This document shows, one piece after another, positions 1 to 8,660 of a stretch of DNA of 64,000 nt. The notes under the pieces are model-generated. The model was not told where the DNA came from and did no database searches. It worked only from the letters and a program-made list of their open reading frames with translations. Origin of the DNA: Brachyspira hampsonii 30446. GTDB taxonomy: Bacteria; Spirochaetota; Brachyspiria; Brachyspirales; Brachyspiraceae. The translations under genes were made by a program, and so were the position numbers. Location: positions 1,443,403-1,507,402 of the forward strand of contig NZ_JH994111.1 of the NCBI RefSeq assembly GCF_000316195.1, given 5' to 3'. The stretch's first letter is position 1, and the number at the start of each line of letters is the position of its first letter.

Positions 1-11
1 TTTAAATAATA

Positions 12-42
12 AAAAGAGACCTAAAACATTTAAGTCTCTTTT
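12..42 (-). terminator. Terminator downstream of serB
   Basis: A perfect 9-bp stem (AAAAGAGAC, 12-20, against GTCTCTTTT, 34-42) encloses a 13-nt loop. Read on the minus strand it is followed by a T-rich run, as expected for an intrinsic terminator 36 bases after the serB stop. It may also stop transcripts entering from the left. Confidence 0.75.
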
Positions 43-78
43 GTCAATAAACTTTTTATATAAACTATTAATTTTTAA

Positions 79-699
79 TTAAATATTATCCAATATAAGT
101 CTTAAATCTTTTTTATCTATTATAATATTAGCCTCTTTTTTAAGAACTTCTTTGGCACAGAAAGCTGCCCTATTTTTAGCATGCTTAAACATACTCAAAT
201 CATTAGCACCATCACCAACTACCAAAGTATCATCATAAGAAATATTAAGAAGTTTTTGAAGAGTTAAAAGCATATTGCCTTTGCTATCAGAAAACATCAT
301 CTCCCCTCCAACTTTTCCTGTAAGCACATTTTCTTTTACATGAAAAATATTTGCAAACTCAGCATCTAAATTAAGTCTTTGAGCAAACAAAACAGTGGCA
401 TTTTTAAACCCGCCGGAAAAGCATACACATTTATATCCTTTTTTATGAAGCTCTTCAATAGTTTCTTTAGCTCCATTCATTATAGGAAGAGAACTGCAAA
501 TTTCATTAACAGTTTCTAATTTTATTCCCTTAAGCAAAGATACTCTCATCTGAAGACTTTCAAAGAAATCAATCTCGCCTCTCATTCCTTTTGCTGTAAT
601 ATCAGAAATTTCATCAGCAAAATTTGTTTCTCTTGCAATAATATCTAAAGTTTCTCCGTCCATTAAAGTAGAATCAAAATCAAAAACTGCTAATTTCAT
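79..699 (-). CDS. serB: Phosphoserine phosphatase SerB-like (HAD family)
   Basis: A 206-residue haloacid-dehalogenase phosphatase expected to hydrolyse O-phosphoserine to serine, the last step of the phosphorylated serine pathway, in the cytoplasm. Visible motifs are HAD motif I DFDSTLMDGE near residue 7 (nucleophile and acid Asp), motif II around the SGG at about residue 96, and motif III/IV GDGANDLSM near residue 163. The length matches single-domain SerB proteins without the N-terminal ACT domain. It lies 18 bases downstream of serA on the same strand, so the two are almost certainly co-transcribed, and the neighbourhood fixes the phosphoserine assignment over other small-molecule HAD phosphatases. 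Confidence 0.9.
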   Translation of the reverse strand: MKLAVFDFDSTLMDGETLDIIARETNFADEISDITAKGMRGEIDFFESLQMRVSLLKGIKLETVNEICSSLPIMNGAKETIEELHKKGYKCVCFSGGFKNATVLFAQRLNLDAEFANIFHVKENVLTGKVGGEMMFSDSKGNMLLTLQKLLNISYDDTLVVGDGANDLSMFKHAKNRAAFCAKEVLKKEANIIIDKKDLRLILDNI

Positions 700-717
700 T
701 TTATTTGTCCTTATATT

Positions 718-2322
718 TTATAGAGTATACTCTGCTGTAAGTCTTACATATTTAGGCTCATGAACGCCTTCTATATTAGAAATTTTTGTTATAACATCAT
801 TTCCTATACTTCTATCAACATTTATAGCCATTATAGACATATTGCTTCCTTTGATATTTTCTGATACACTCATAGAACCAATATTAATGCCGTCTCCTGA
901 AAGCACAGTAGCAACTTTCGCTACCATAGCAGGCTGGTTTATATGAGGAACTACTAATATATGAGGCTGAGGCTTAATTATAACATCATAATCATTAAGT
1001 TTAACTATTCTAGCAATATTTTTAGCTATTAATGATACTGATACGCTTGTTACATCTTTATCGGTAGTTAATTTTACTTTTAATATGCCTGTAAATGTAG
1101 AAGGAGCTTCTGACTTAACAGTTTTTACTTCGATTCCTCTTTGCTTAGCAAGATAAGGAGCATTAACATAGTTAACATCTTGGAACATATAAGATAATGC
1201 ACCTTTTAGTATAGCTACTTCAAGAGGCTGAATATCCAAATCAATCAAATCTCCCTGAGCAGTTATTTCTAATGATTTTATTTTACCATTAGAAATTTGC
1301 ATTATCATCTCACCTGCATTCTCAGCTATTTTCATATAATCTTTAACAGGCTCTAATTTTTCTGGATTTAGAGAAGGTATATTAACTGCTGATTCTGTAT
1401 ATCCTCCAGAAAGCACCTGTTTTATCTGTTTAGCAACATCCAAAGCCACATTTATCTGAGCTTCTTTTGTACTTGCTCCAAGATGCGGAGTAAGTATTAA
1501 ATTATTATTCTTATACTGTGTTAAAGGGCAAGTTTCTATTTTAGGTTCATTTACAAAAACGTCCACTGCAGCTGCTGCTATAGTTCCATTTTCCAATGCA
1601 TTTTTTAAATCTTCTTCATTAACAAGTCCTCCTCTAGAACAGTTAATAATAATAGCAGTATTTTTCATTTTGCTCATATTATCTTTATTGATGATATTAT
1701 TAGTTTCTGGAGTTTTTGGTATATGAAGTGATAAATAATCAAGTTTTGGTAAAAAATCATCTAAAGAAGTTTCATAAATAGCTCCAGCCTTTTGTACAAT
1801 CTCTTCAGTAGCAAATGGATCATAAACTAATACTTTCATTCCAATAGCCAAAGCAATATGAACAACCTTTCTTCCTATTCTTCCAAATCCCATAACTCCT
1901 AAAGTTTTACCGAAAAGCTCATTACCTGTAAACTTATCTCTTTCCCATTTAGCTTCTTTAGTTGACACAGCAGCTGGCACTATATTTCTTGATATGGCAA
2001 GCATTAAAGCTATAGTATGTTCTGATGCCGCAATAGTATTTCCATCTGGGGAGTTTACTACTATTACACCTTTTTCTGTAGCAGCTTCTACATCTATATT
2101 GTCTACTCCTACACCAGCACGTCCTATAATCTTTAAATTTTTTCCAGCTTCTATAATCCTTTTTGTAACTTTAGTCTGACTTCTTACCATTAAAGCATCA
2201 TACTCACCTATAACCTTTACTAGTTCATCTTCACTCATTGTAGGAAGAAATACAGCCTCAGAAACATCAGCTATTATATCCTTTACGCATTCATTTACCT
2301 TATCAGTTATTAAAACCTTCAT
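718..2322 (-). CDS. serA: D-3-phosphoglycerate dehydrogenase SerA
   Basis: Oxidises 3-phosphoglycerate to 3-phosphohydroxypyruvate with NAD, the committed step of serine synthesis. The 534 residues fit the long SerA type: a substrate/NAD core to about residue 310, then an intervening ASB domain, then an ACT domain from about 455 (the [16 protein letters not shown] stretch) for allosteric control. Visible motifs are the NAD-binding GFGRIGRKV near 145, the SRGG arginine near 230, the NEP glutamate near 259 and the TPHLGAST histidine near 281. An AGGAGAGG ribosome site precedes the ATG. The gene is separated from the upstream aminotransferase by a repeat cluster of 665 bases and is followed closely by serB. 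Confidence 0.95.
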   Translation of the reverse strand: MKVLITDKVNECVKDIIADVSEAVFLPTMSEDELVKVIGEYDALMVRSQTKVTKRIIEAGKNLKIIGRAGVGVDNIDVEAATEKGVIVVNSPDGNTIAASEHTIALMLAISRNIVPAAVSTKEAKWERDKFTGNELFGKTLGVMGFGRIGRKVVHIALAIGMKVLVYDPFATEEIVQKAGAIYETSLDDFLPKLDYLSLHIPKTPETNNIINKDNMSKMKNTAIIINCSRGGLVNEEDLKNALENGTIAAAAVDVFVNEPKIETCPLTQYKNNNLILTPHLGASTKEAQINVALDVAKQIKQVLSGGYTESAVNIPSLNPEKLEPVKDYMKIAENAGEMIMQISNGKIKSLEITAQGDLIDLDIQPLEVAILKGALSYMFQDVNYVNAPYLAKQRGIEVKTVKSEAPSTFTGILKVKLTTDKDVTSVSVSLIAKNIARIVKLNDYDVIIKPQPHILVVPHINQPAMVAKVATVLSGDGINIGSMSVSENIKGSNMSIMAINVDRSIGNDVITKISNIEGVHEPKYVRLTAEYTL

Positions 2323-2392
2323 ATATCCTCTCCTATTATTGTTATGCTCGCCTTCGCTTAAAATAGCAAATAAATAAATTTATTTGCTGCTT

Positions 2393-2905
2393 CGGCTCGC
2401 TTTGTTGTTGTTATGCTCGAAAAAGCCTATAAGATCCTCGATAATGACTTTGTCCGCCTTAGGCGAATTATCGAGGCGGCTTTTTCTCACTATTGTTGTT
2501 ATCTCGCTTTTGCCTATAATAATCTGCCAAACGAGTTTGCCAGATGGCTCGGCTCGCTTTGTTGTTGTTACGCTCGAAAAAGCCTATAAGATCCTCGATA
2601 ATGACTTTGTCCGCCTTAGGCGAATTATCGAGGGGCTTTTTCTTTCTTATTATTGCTATGCTCGAAAAAGCCTAGAAATCCCTCAATAATTTATTATCGA
2701 GGGGCTTTTTCTCGCTATTGTTATTGTTATGCTCGCCCACCTGTAAGGTGCCTAATCGGTTTGCCTATAATCATCTGCCAAACAAATTTATCATATGGTA
2801 CCTACTTGGTCGGCTCGCTTTGTTATTACTATTCTCAAAAAAGCATATAATCCTTCGATAATGACTTTATCCGCATTAAGCAAATTATCAATACAGTCTT
2901 TATAG
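2393..2905. repeat. Cluster of large hairpin repeats between serA and the aminotransferase
   Basis: This fills most of the 665-base gap 2323-2987. Two 84-bp copies (2393-2476 and 2550-2633) differ at one base. Each carries a long inverted repeat in which AAAAAGCC pairs with GGCTTTTT and CCTCGATAAT pairs with ATTATCGAGG (hairpins 2420-2485 and 2577-2641), with a smaller CGCCT/AGGCG stem in the loop. A short version lies at 2665-2710 and a decayed one at about 2835-2905. The separating sequence also repeats a 'GGCTCGCTTTGTTGTTGTTA' phrase and an ATCTGCCAAA...TTTGCCAGAT stem (2522-2545). The stems end in T runs on both strands, so they could act as terminators or processing sites. There are no uniform spacers, so this is not a CRISPR array. 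Confidence 0.8.
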
Positions 2906-2987
2906 CTTCATTATTATTACTAAAAAATAAAATATTCTAATATAATTATTAATAACTATATTAGAATATTAAAATCAAAACTATTTA

Positions 2988-4133
2988 TTATTTATTTAAT
3001 TCTTCTATTAACTTTTTAACTCCGCTTCCTAATTCAAACTTGTAGCCAAGTTTAACTAAACTAGCTTCTAAAGAGCCAACTGCCATTATCAAATCGCGTT
3101 CGCAAACATATCCCAAAGTACCTATTCTAAATATTTTATTTTCCAAAGCACCCTGTCCGTTTGCTACAATAATATCATAATCATCTTTTAGAGTTTTTCT
3201 TATGTCTGGAACACTTATTCCTTCTGGAGGAAGTATTGAAGTTATAGCATAGCTTGCATTACTATCATCTTCAACAAGAAGTTTTAATCCTATAGCTTTA
3301 ATAGCAGCTCTTAAAGCAAGTGAAAACTTTTTATGTCTTTTATTAACATTTTCAATACCCTCTTCTTTTATCATTTTTAAAGCGGTATGAAGAGATGCTA
3401 TCAAATTAACTGCTGGTGTAAAAGGTGTAGTATCTTTAGCTATAGATTTTTTATGTTCTGCCCAATTAAAATAAAAGCTAGGATATTTACATTTTTCATG
3501 CATTTTGAAAGCATCTTCACTTGCAGTTAAAAAAGAAAGTCCAGGGGCTATCATAAAACCTTTTTGAGAACCTGATATGGCTACATCAATATTCCATTCA
3601 TCAGTTTTAAACTCCATAGCGCATAAACTAGTTATTCCATCAACAACAGATACAGCTCCATGTTTTTTTATAATTGAACATAAAGTTTTAATATCATTAG
3701 CAGCACCTGTAGAAGTTTCACTATGAGTAAGCGTTACAATTTTGATATCTTTATCCTTATTTAATGCCTCTTCAAGCATTTCAGCTGTTATCACTTTACC
3801 TGCTTCAACCTCTATTTTTGTTACAACAGCTCCTCTGCTTGCAGCAATCTTAGCCCATCTTGAACCAAAATTACCAATGGATAAACATAATACTTTATCA
3901 CCTTCATTGATAAGATTTTCCAAAGCAGCACACATTGCACCTGTTCCGCTTGCTGTGAATAAAAATACATCATTCTTAGTTCTAAACACATATTTTAAAT
4001 CTTCATACACTTCTTTTAATATGTTTGAAAATTCTTTGCTTCTATGTGCCATAGGATGCTTTGCCATTTCTACTAATGCTGATTCTGGTACAGGTGTAGG
4101 ACCTGGTATCATCAAAAAAGTTTTATCTTTCAT
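2988..4133 (-). CDS. Class V aminotransferase (alanine-glyoxylate/phosphoserine type)
   Basis: A 381-residue PLP enzyme of fold type I, class V, in the serine-pyruvate/alanine-glyoxylate aminotransferase group. It opens with the typical PGPTPVP signature (residues 10-16), has the SGTGAM cofactor-phosphate loop near 63, the D-G-I region near 165 and the Schiff-base lysine in SGSQKGFM near 190. Classical SerC has a different signature, but class V enzymes of this group replace SerC in some organisms. Placement upstream of serA and serB suggests that it transaminates 3-phosphohydroxypyruvate here. A GGAG ribosome site precedes the ATG. Glyoxylate or pyruvate as natural amino acceptor remains possible. 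Confidence 0.85.
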   Translation of the reverse strand: MKDKTFLMIPGPTPVPESALVEMAKHPMAHRSKEFSNILKEVYEDLKYVFRTKNDVFLFTASGTGAMCAALENLINEGDKVLCLSIGNFGSRWAKIAASRGAVVTKIEVEAGKVITAEMLEEALNKDKDIKIVTLTHSETSTGAANDIKTLCSIIKKHGAVSVVDGITSLCAMEFKTDEWNIDVAISGSQKGFMIAPGLSFLTASEDAFKMHEKCKYPSFYFNWAEHKKSIAKDTTPFTPAVNLIASLHTALKMIKEEGIENVNKRHKKFSLALRAAIKAIGLKLLVEDDSNASYAITSILPPEGISVPDIRKTLKDDYDIIVANGQGALENKIFRIGTLGYVCERDLIMAVGSLEASLVKLGYKFELGSGVKKLIEELNK

Positions 4134-4183
4134 TACTGAAGTCTCCTTAAAAATAACAATACAAAATAAAAAATATTTTCTAC

Positions 4184-4211
4184 ATTATAGTACATATCTT
4201 ATTTTTTACAA
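4184..4211 (-). promoter_or_regulatory. Sigma70-like promoter of the aminotransferase gene
   Basis: On the minus strand, TTGTAA (4206-4211) and a perfect TATAAT (4184-4189) are separated by 16 bases, about 50 bases before the start codon at 4133. Confidence 0.55.
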
Positions 4212-4445
4212 TACTGTATCTAGTAATATTATATATAAAAATTAATTTTATATATAAAAATAACTATTTTATATATAAAATGCTTGTTTTTTAGAATTTA
4301 TTTAATAAAGTTAAAATGCCATTATATATAAAAAAGCTAAAAACAATGAAAAATTATTTTAATTACTATACTAAATATATGCTGCTTTAATGCTGAAAAA
4401 AATGCAAAATAGTATAAAAATTGCAAATAACAATATGCACAAAAA

Positions 4446-4597
4446 ATAACTTCTTTTGTCAATGAAAATAATGATAATCCTAATTGGAATAATTTACCTA
4501 ATATGACAGAAATGATATAAATACAAATACTACTATAGATATTAAAGATAAAATATGGTCGTATTGTGGATATTTTGGAGCAAATATAGTGAGATAA
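4446..4597 (+). pseudogene. Possible frameshifted remnant of a small gene
   Basis: In the 661-base gap 4134-4794 the plus strand shows two coding-like stretches in different frames. One is 4446-4520, reading ...NENNDNPNWNNLPNM... to a TAA. The other is 4514-4597, reading DINTNTTIDIKDKIWSYCGY and ending at TAA 4595-4597. Together they read like one protein tail broken by a one- or two-base shift, and they are followed by a terminator-like hairpin. An upstream start is not resolvable and the family is unknown. An opposing frame over 4337-4618 is open but reads like low-complexity, hydrophobic AT-rich sequence and was not called. Confidence 0.3.
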
Positions 4598-4616
4598 TTT
4601 ATTTAATAGAAAACTC

Positions 4617-4653
4617 AAAAGGTATTAGCTTAATTTAAAGTTAATACTTTTTT
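4617..4653 (+). terminator. Terminator-like hairpin after the 4.5-kb remnant
   Basis: GTATTA (4622-4627) pairs with TAATAC (4642-4647). It is extended by AAAA (4617-4620, with one bulged G) against the first Ts of a six-T run (4648-4653). No intact plus-strand gene precedes it, which supports the idea that a decayed gene once ended here. Confidence 0.5.
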
Positions 4654-4794
4654 ATTTAATACAAAGTATACATAAAATATTTTAATACAAAACTTCTTGA
4701 CAATACATTATCTTTTATATATTATTTAATATCTGATTTTTTATTTATCATAATTACAATTATATAAGTTACTTTAATTTAAGGAAAACAAATA

Positions 4795-7359
4795 ATGAAA
4801 TCACTAAAAAAAGAAATTATATATCCTATTATATTTGCATTGCTCTCTATATTATTTTTCTACAGCAATTTAACATTTTCATACCTTCAAATGGGAGATG
4901 TTATTCTTTGGGATATTAAAAATATTAAAGATGCCATATTAAATGGAAATTTATATTTTTGGAATAATGCCTATTTCACAATAGCTTCTTCTTCAACAGT
5001 ACCTATTCACCCAAAATCTTTACTTATAGCATTATTACCTAATAATATATATCCTCAAGTAAGTATAATGTTTCATATAACTGTTATGGGATATGGTTTG
5101 TTCTTATTTTTGAGAGAAAAGAAATTATCAATAAATGCTTCTATGTTTGGTGCTGTTGCTTTGATGTTTTCTAATGCTATTATAACATTAATACTTCCCG
5201 GACATTTAGGTAAATTTGAAACTTACTGTTATTTTCCATTAGTATTATATTTTCTTTCAAAAGCTATGAATACTGAAAAATGGATTCATTTCTTTTTTAC
5301 AGGGGCATTTTTAGGCATAGCATTTTTAGGCGGAGCTTTAGATGTGGCTATGTACTTCGCTTTATTTTTATCATGTTATTTTTTATATTTACTTTACAGT
5401 AAAAAAAATGATAAAAAACTAATGGATTTTATAAAAACAGATATTAAAAAAATAATTCTTTTATGTGTAAAATTTGCATTAGTTGCTGTATTTTCTTTTT
5501 TAATGTCTATACAAATAATAATGATTACAAGAAATACTCAAGATATGGGGGCAGCCGGAGTTACAGATAAAAATCAGTTATGGGAGTGGGCTACAAGATG
5601 GTCTTATCCTCCTGAAGAAGTATTAGGTTTCTTTATTCCTGGATTTTTCGGATACTACTCTGGAAGTGAAACTCATCCTTATTGGGGAAGAATAGCCAAT
5701 ATGCCCGGAGAGCCTAAAACTTCAAACTTCTCTTTAACTTCTGCCAATATTGGGTATATAACTTTCATCTTCATAATATTTGCCATATTTATAAGCAGAA
5801 AAAAATACAGTGAAAAACATTTTTGGATTGGTACTGCTTTATTCTTCTTAATAGCAAGTTTCGGAAGATATTTCCCTGTTATATACGGAGCTTTATTTCA
5901 AATACCAATATTCCAAGATGCAAGAAATCCTAATAAATTTATAGAAATTATACCTATTCCATTTGCAATACTATCATCATTTGCATGTGATTATATATTT
6001 AAAGCATTTGAGGCTAAAAAAGAAGATAAACTATTAAAATATTTGGAAGATGATTATAAATATATAAATATAGCCCAAAAGATTATGTACATAATAACAA
6101 TAGCTTCTGTTATATTAGCATTAATAACAATACTAACAAATGGAATGATATATAACAATTTTGTTTCAGATTGGAAAGAAGCTAATGCTGCATTAATATC
6201 AAAAAATATATTTATGTCATTTATAAGATTGGCATTAATATCTTCTGCTGTGCTTCTCTTAATTAATAATACAATTTCATTAAAAGAATTAACTATAAAA
6301 GATAAATTTCTTGTAATAGTACCGTTAATAGGATTTATATTATTTTCTGTATATGATTTAGGTCATATAGGTTTTCTCATTATAGGAAGTATTATAGTAT
6401 TTTTATATATTGTAATAGTAAATAAAGATGAATTATTCTATAAATATTTGCCTTATATGTTTATTGCTGTTTTATTTTTAGATTTAACCCAAAGCGGAAA
6501 CATGTTTATAGTAAAATCAAATTATGATCAGATGTACAATTCTACTCCTATAGTAGATCATATATTAAATGAAAAAGGCAATGAAACAACAATGCCTATA
6601 TTGATTCCTTATTTATACAGATACACTACTCATACAATGCCTTACTATAAAATACCTTTAACAGAACCGCCAGCAGCAAGCCGATTATCAAAAGATATTA
6701 CAGATGTATTTTCAGCATTTAGAATAAATGATTATGTAGGTTATCAGCCTAGACTTATGGATTTACTTGGTGTAAGATACATTCTAAGTCCTACATATTT
6801 GGATCAGTCTGTACTTTCAAATGATTTAACAAAAATAACTGAATATCAGGATCAATTCTCTGCTGCTGTTTTATACGAGCTTAAAGGCTATAGAAATAAA
6901 TATGAATTTGTTAACAATGCTTATAATGCCGTAGATTTCAATGATGGTCTTGGCAGAATTACAATGCCTAATTTTAATTTAGCTAATGAGGTTGTTTTAT
7001 TAAATAACTCAAATAATAATATTACATTAAATAATGGAAATGCAATATATACAGCCGAATTACTTGAAGAAACAGATAATAAAATAATTCTGAATGTAAA
7101 AACTCCTGAAGCTGGTATTCTAGTATCTAAAGAACGTTACAATACTGACTGGTCGGTTACTGTAAATGGAGAAAAGAAAGAGTTATTAAATGCCAATCTG
7201 CTATTTAGAGGTGTTTATATTGATGCTGGAGATAATAATATAGTTTTTGAGTTCACACCGGCAATGAAATATTTGTACAGTACAATAATTTGCTGGATAA
7301 TATTTATAGCTTTATCTATTTTTAATATAATTATATATTTCAAAAAACAGGATAATTAA
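4795..7359 (+). CDS. YfhO-like polytopic membrane protein
   Basis: An 854-residue protein with a hydrophobic first half and middle that predict roughly 13-14 membrane segments, a luminal/periplasmic stretch from about residue 600, and a final membrane helix near 825-845. The domain order resembles the YfhO/GT-C-like family, known from modification of cell-surface polymers such as lipoteichoic acid in Gram-positives. In a Gram-negative-like spirochaete the acceptor would be a different surface glycan or lipid, which is inference. It stands alone, with its own terminator and without co-directional neighbours. The exact substrate cannot be read from the sequence. Confidence 0.7.
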   Translation: MKSLKKEIIYPIIFALLSILFFYSNLTFSYLQMGDVILWDIKNIKDAILNGNLYFWNNAYFTIASSSTVPIHPKSLLIALLPNNIYPQVSIMFHITVMGYGLFLFLREKKLSINASMFGAVALMFSNAIITLILPGHLGKFETYCYFPLVLYFLSKAMNTEKWIHFFFTGAFLGIAFLGGALDVAMYFALFLSCYFLYLLYSKKNDKKLMDFIKTDIKKIILLCVKFALVAVFSFLMSIQIIMITRNTQDMGAAGVTDKNQLWEWATRWSYPPEEVLGFFIPGFFGYYSGSETHPYWGRIANMPGEPKTSNFSLTSANIGYITFIFIIFAIFISRKKYSEKHFWIGTALFFLIASFGRYFPVIYGALFQIPIFQDARNPNKFIEIIPIPFAILSSFACDYIFKAFEAKKEDKLLKYLEDDYKYINIAQKIMYIITIASVILALITILTNGMIYNNFVSDWKEANAALISKNIFMSFIRLALISSAVLLLINNTISLKELTIKDKFLVIVPLIGFILFSVYDLGHIGFLIIGSIIVFLYIVIVNKDELFYKYLPYMFIAVLFLDLTQSGNMFIVKSNYDQMYNSTPIVDHILNEKGNETTMPILIPYLYRYTTHTMPYYKIPLTEPPAASRLSKDITDVFSAFRINDYVGYQPRLMDLLGVRYILSPTYLDQSVLSNDLTKITEYQDQFSAAVLYELKGYRNKYEFVNNAYNAVDFNDGLGRITMPNFNLANEVVLLNNSNNNITLNNGNAIYTAELLEETDNKIILNVKTPEAGILVSKERYNTDWSVTVNGEKKELLNANLLFRGVYIDAGDNNIVFEFTPAMKYLYSTIICWIIFIALSIFNIIIYFKKQDN

Positions 7360-7377
7360 TACTAAATATTTATATTA

Positions 7378-7423
7378 TTTAAAAAACAGTTTTAATAATT
7401 TTACATTAGAACTGTTTTTTAAA
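7378..7423 (+). terminator. Terminator after the YfhO-like gene
   Basis: A perfect 14-bp stem: TTTAAAAAACAGTT (7378-7391) pairs with AACTGTTTTTTAAA (7410-7423), and the 3' arm supplies the T run. It lies 19 bases after the stop codon. Confidence 0.8.
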
Positions 7424-7511
7424 TTTATAGATAATATGTACGATAATATGTAAGTAATAATTATAAAAATAATAAACTTGTAAATGAGAAGTAAAATATT
7501 TGTAAAAAATA

Positions 7512-7540
7512 TTGACATATAATAATAAACATGATATACT
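7512..7540 (+). promoter_or_regulatory. Consensus promoter of the PepSY-like gene
   Basis: TTGACA (7512-7517) and TATACT (7535-7540) are separated by 17 bases. A very strong ribosome site AAGGAGGAGG (7551-7560) follows before the ATG at 7567. The short leader implies high constitutive expression. Confidence 0.75.
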
Positions 7541-7566
7541 AATAATATAAAAGGAGGAGGTTATTT

Positions 7567-7995
7567 ATGAAAATATTAAAAGTAATATTAATTATTATTA
7601 TAATCTCTTCCTCTGCTTTATTTGCTGATGATTGGATTGTTTCTCCTGACTATTTACCTGAAAGAGCCAAGCAATTTGTGGCACAAGTATTTCCTGATGC
7701 ACAAATATGGTATGTTGAAATGGATGACGGAAAATATGAAGTTGAGCTTTCAAATGGTATAAAAATAGATTTCTTAGGCAATGGAGATTGGAAGGAAATA
7801 GAAGCAGAATATATAGGTATACCATATAATGTATTTCCTGCCAATGTTGCAAACACAATAAGAAATACATATCCGCAAACCGTTATAATAAGTGCCGAAA
7901 AGAAATGGGGTACTTATGAGATAAAGCTTAATAATATGATGGAGCTTTATATATCTTCTGACGGTCAGCTGATAGGACAAAAATTCGACGATTGA
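7567..7995 (+). CDS. Exported PepSY-like (DUF2874-type) protein
   Basis: A small 142-residue protein with an N-terminal signal peptide (hydrophobic core to about residue 18, ending in A-L-F-A-D, cleavage near 20). The mature part is two similar PepSY-like halves: residues 25-80 (pattern P-x-x-A-x-x-F...F-P-x-A...G-x-Y-E-V-x-L-x-N-G) and 83-140 (P-x-x-V...Y-P...G-T-Y-E-I-K-L). This is typical of the PepSY-like family found in periplasmic proteins of Bacteroidetes and spirochaetes, whose function is not established; protease inhibition has been proposed for relatives. It has its own strong promoter and terminator, so it is monocistronic. Confidence 0.8.
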   Translation: MKILKVILIIIIISSSALFADDWIVSPDYLPERAKQFVAQVFPDAQIWYVEMDDGKYEVELSNGIKIDFLGNGDWKEIEAEYIGIPYNVFPANVANTIRNTYPQTVIISAEKKWGTYEIKLNNMMELYISSDGQLIGQKFDD

Positions 7996-8018
7996 TTTAC
8001 TTTCCATCCCATATACAA

Positions 8019-8058
8019 TGCAGGGTATTAGATTTTTATCTATGCCCTGTAATTTTTT
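8019..8058 (+). terminator. Terminator after the PepSY-like gene
   Basis: CAGGGTAT (8021-8028) pairs with ATGCCCTG (8042-8049), including one G-U pair, and is followed by AATTTTTT (8051-8058). Confidence 0.75.
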
Positions 8059-8196
8059 AGCGGAACTTCATTATCATAAAATAATAAACTTATACCAAAC
8101 TAATTTTATTTATCATTACGAAACGAACAATCATTGAAAAAAAGTCTGATAGGTGAAATAAGAAGATATTTATATATAAAAAAATAAGAAATAAAC

Positions 8197-8443
8197 AATA
8201 GACTTGTTTTAAAACTACTTTACAGGATTGTATATAAAAATTTCATAATTTTATAATTTATAAAATAATGTTTCATAAATTATTATTTTTAGTATATAAA
8301 TGTACAGTCTTTCACGAGAATATCCGGGCTTGTCTAGGATATAGCTTCTCCCCTGCCAAAGGCACGCTTCCTTAGGCATAAGAGCATGCTTTATATGGTA
8401 GTACCTATGAAATTACTAAAATTAATTTTGAAGCAAGTCTATT
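8197..8443. repeat. MITE-like element with terminal inverted repeats
   Basis: AATAGACTTGTTTTAAAA (8197-8214) is matched 16 of 18 by the reverse complement of 8426-8443, bounding a 247-bp non-coding segment. The interior holds successive small stems: ATATCC/GGATAT near 8320, TGCC-AAA-GGCA near 8358 and GCAT/ATGC near 8380. A third, partial copy of the end sequence lies at about 8557-8575. No transposase is present. This accounts for the centre of the 665-base gap 7996-8660, and the rest is featureless AT-rich sequence. Confidence 0.45.
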
Positions 8444-8660
8444 AAAAAAAGTCAATTTAGATTTAATAATCCAAAGCTTGAAAAACAATTAGAAATTATA
8501 TATAATTTGTAAAATAGCAGCTTTTTTAGTTATCTATTACAGCTCCAATAAAAATAATTTTGAAATAAGTCTAATAATTTGTTTTAATAAAAGTCAATTG
8601 TAAAAATATTAATATTATATTATAATTAACATAATATATTTATAGTAAATAGGACTATCA

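Noticed and set aside
2384-2850. Open plus-strand frames of 65-101 codons in the serA upstream region
   Set aside because: They lie entirely in the hairpin repeat cluster, repeat the same phrases, and have no ribosome site or recognisable domain; they arise from the repeats.
2393-2905. Possible CRISPR array
   Set aside because: Repeat units are long hairpins with unequal spacing, spacers are themselves repetitive, and no cas gene is near.
3742-4245. Long plus-strand open frame opposite the aminotransferase
   Set aside because: It is antisense to a gene with intact motifs and its predicted protein has no family features.
4337-4618. 93-codon minus-strand frame in the 4.1-4.8-kb gap
   Set aside because: No ribosome site, low-complexity hydrophobic translation, opposite to a terminator and better explained by a plus-strand remnant.
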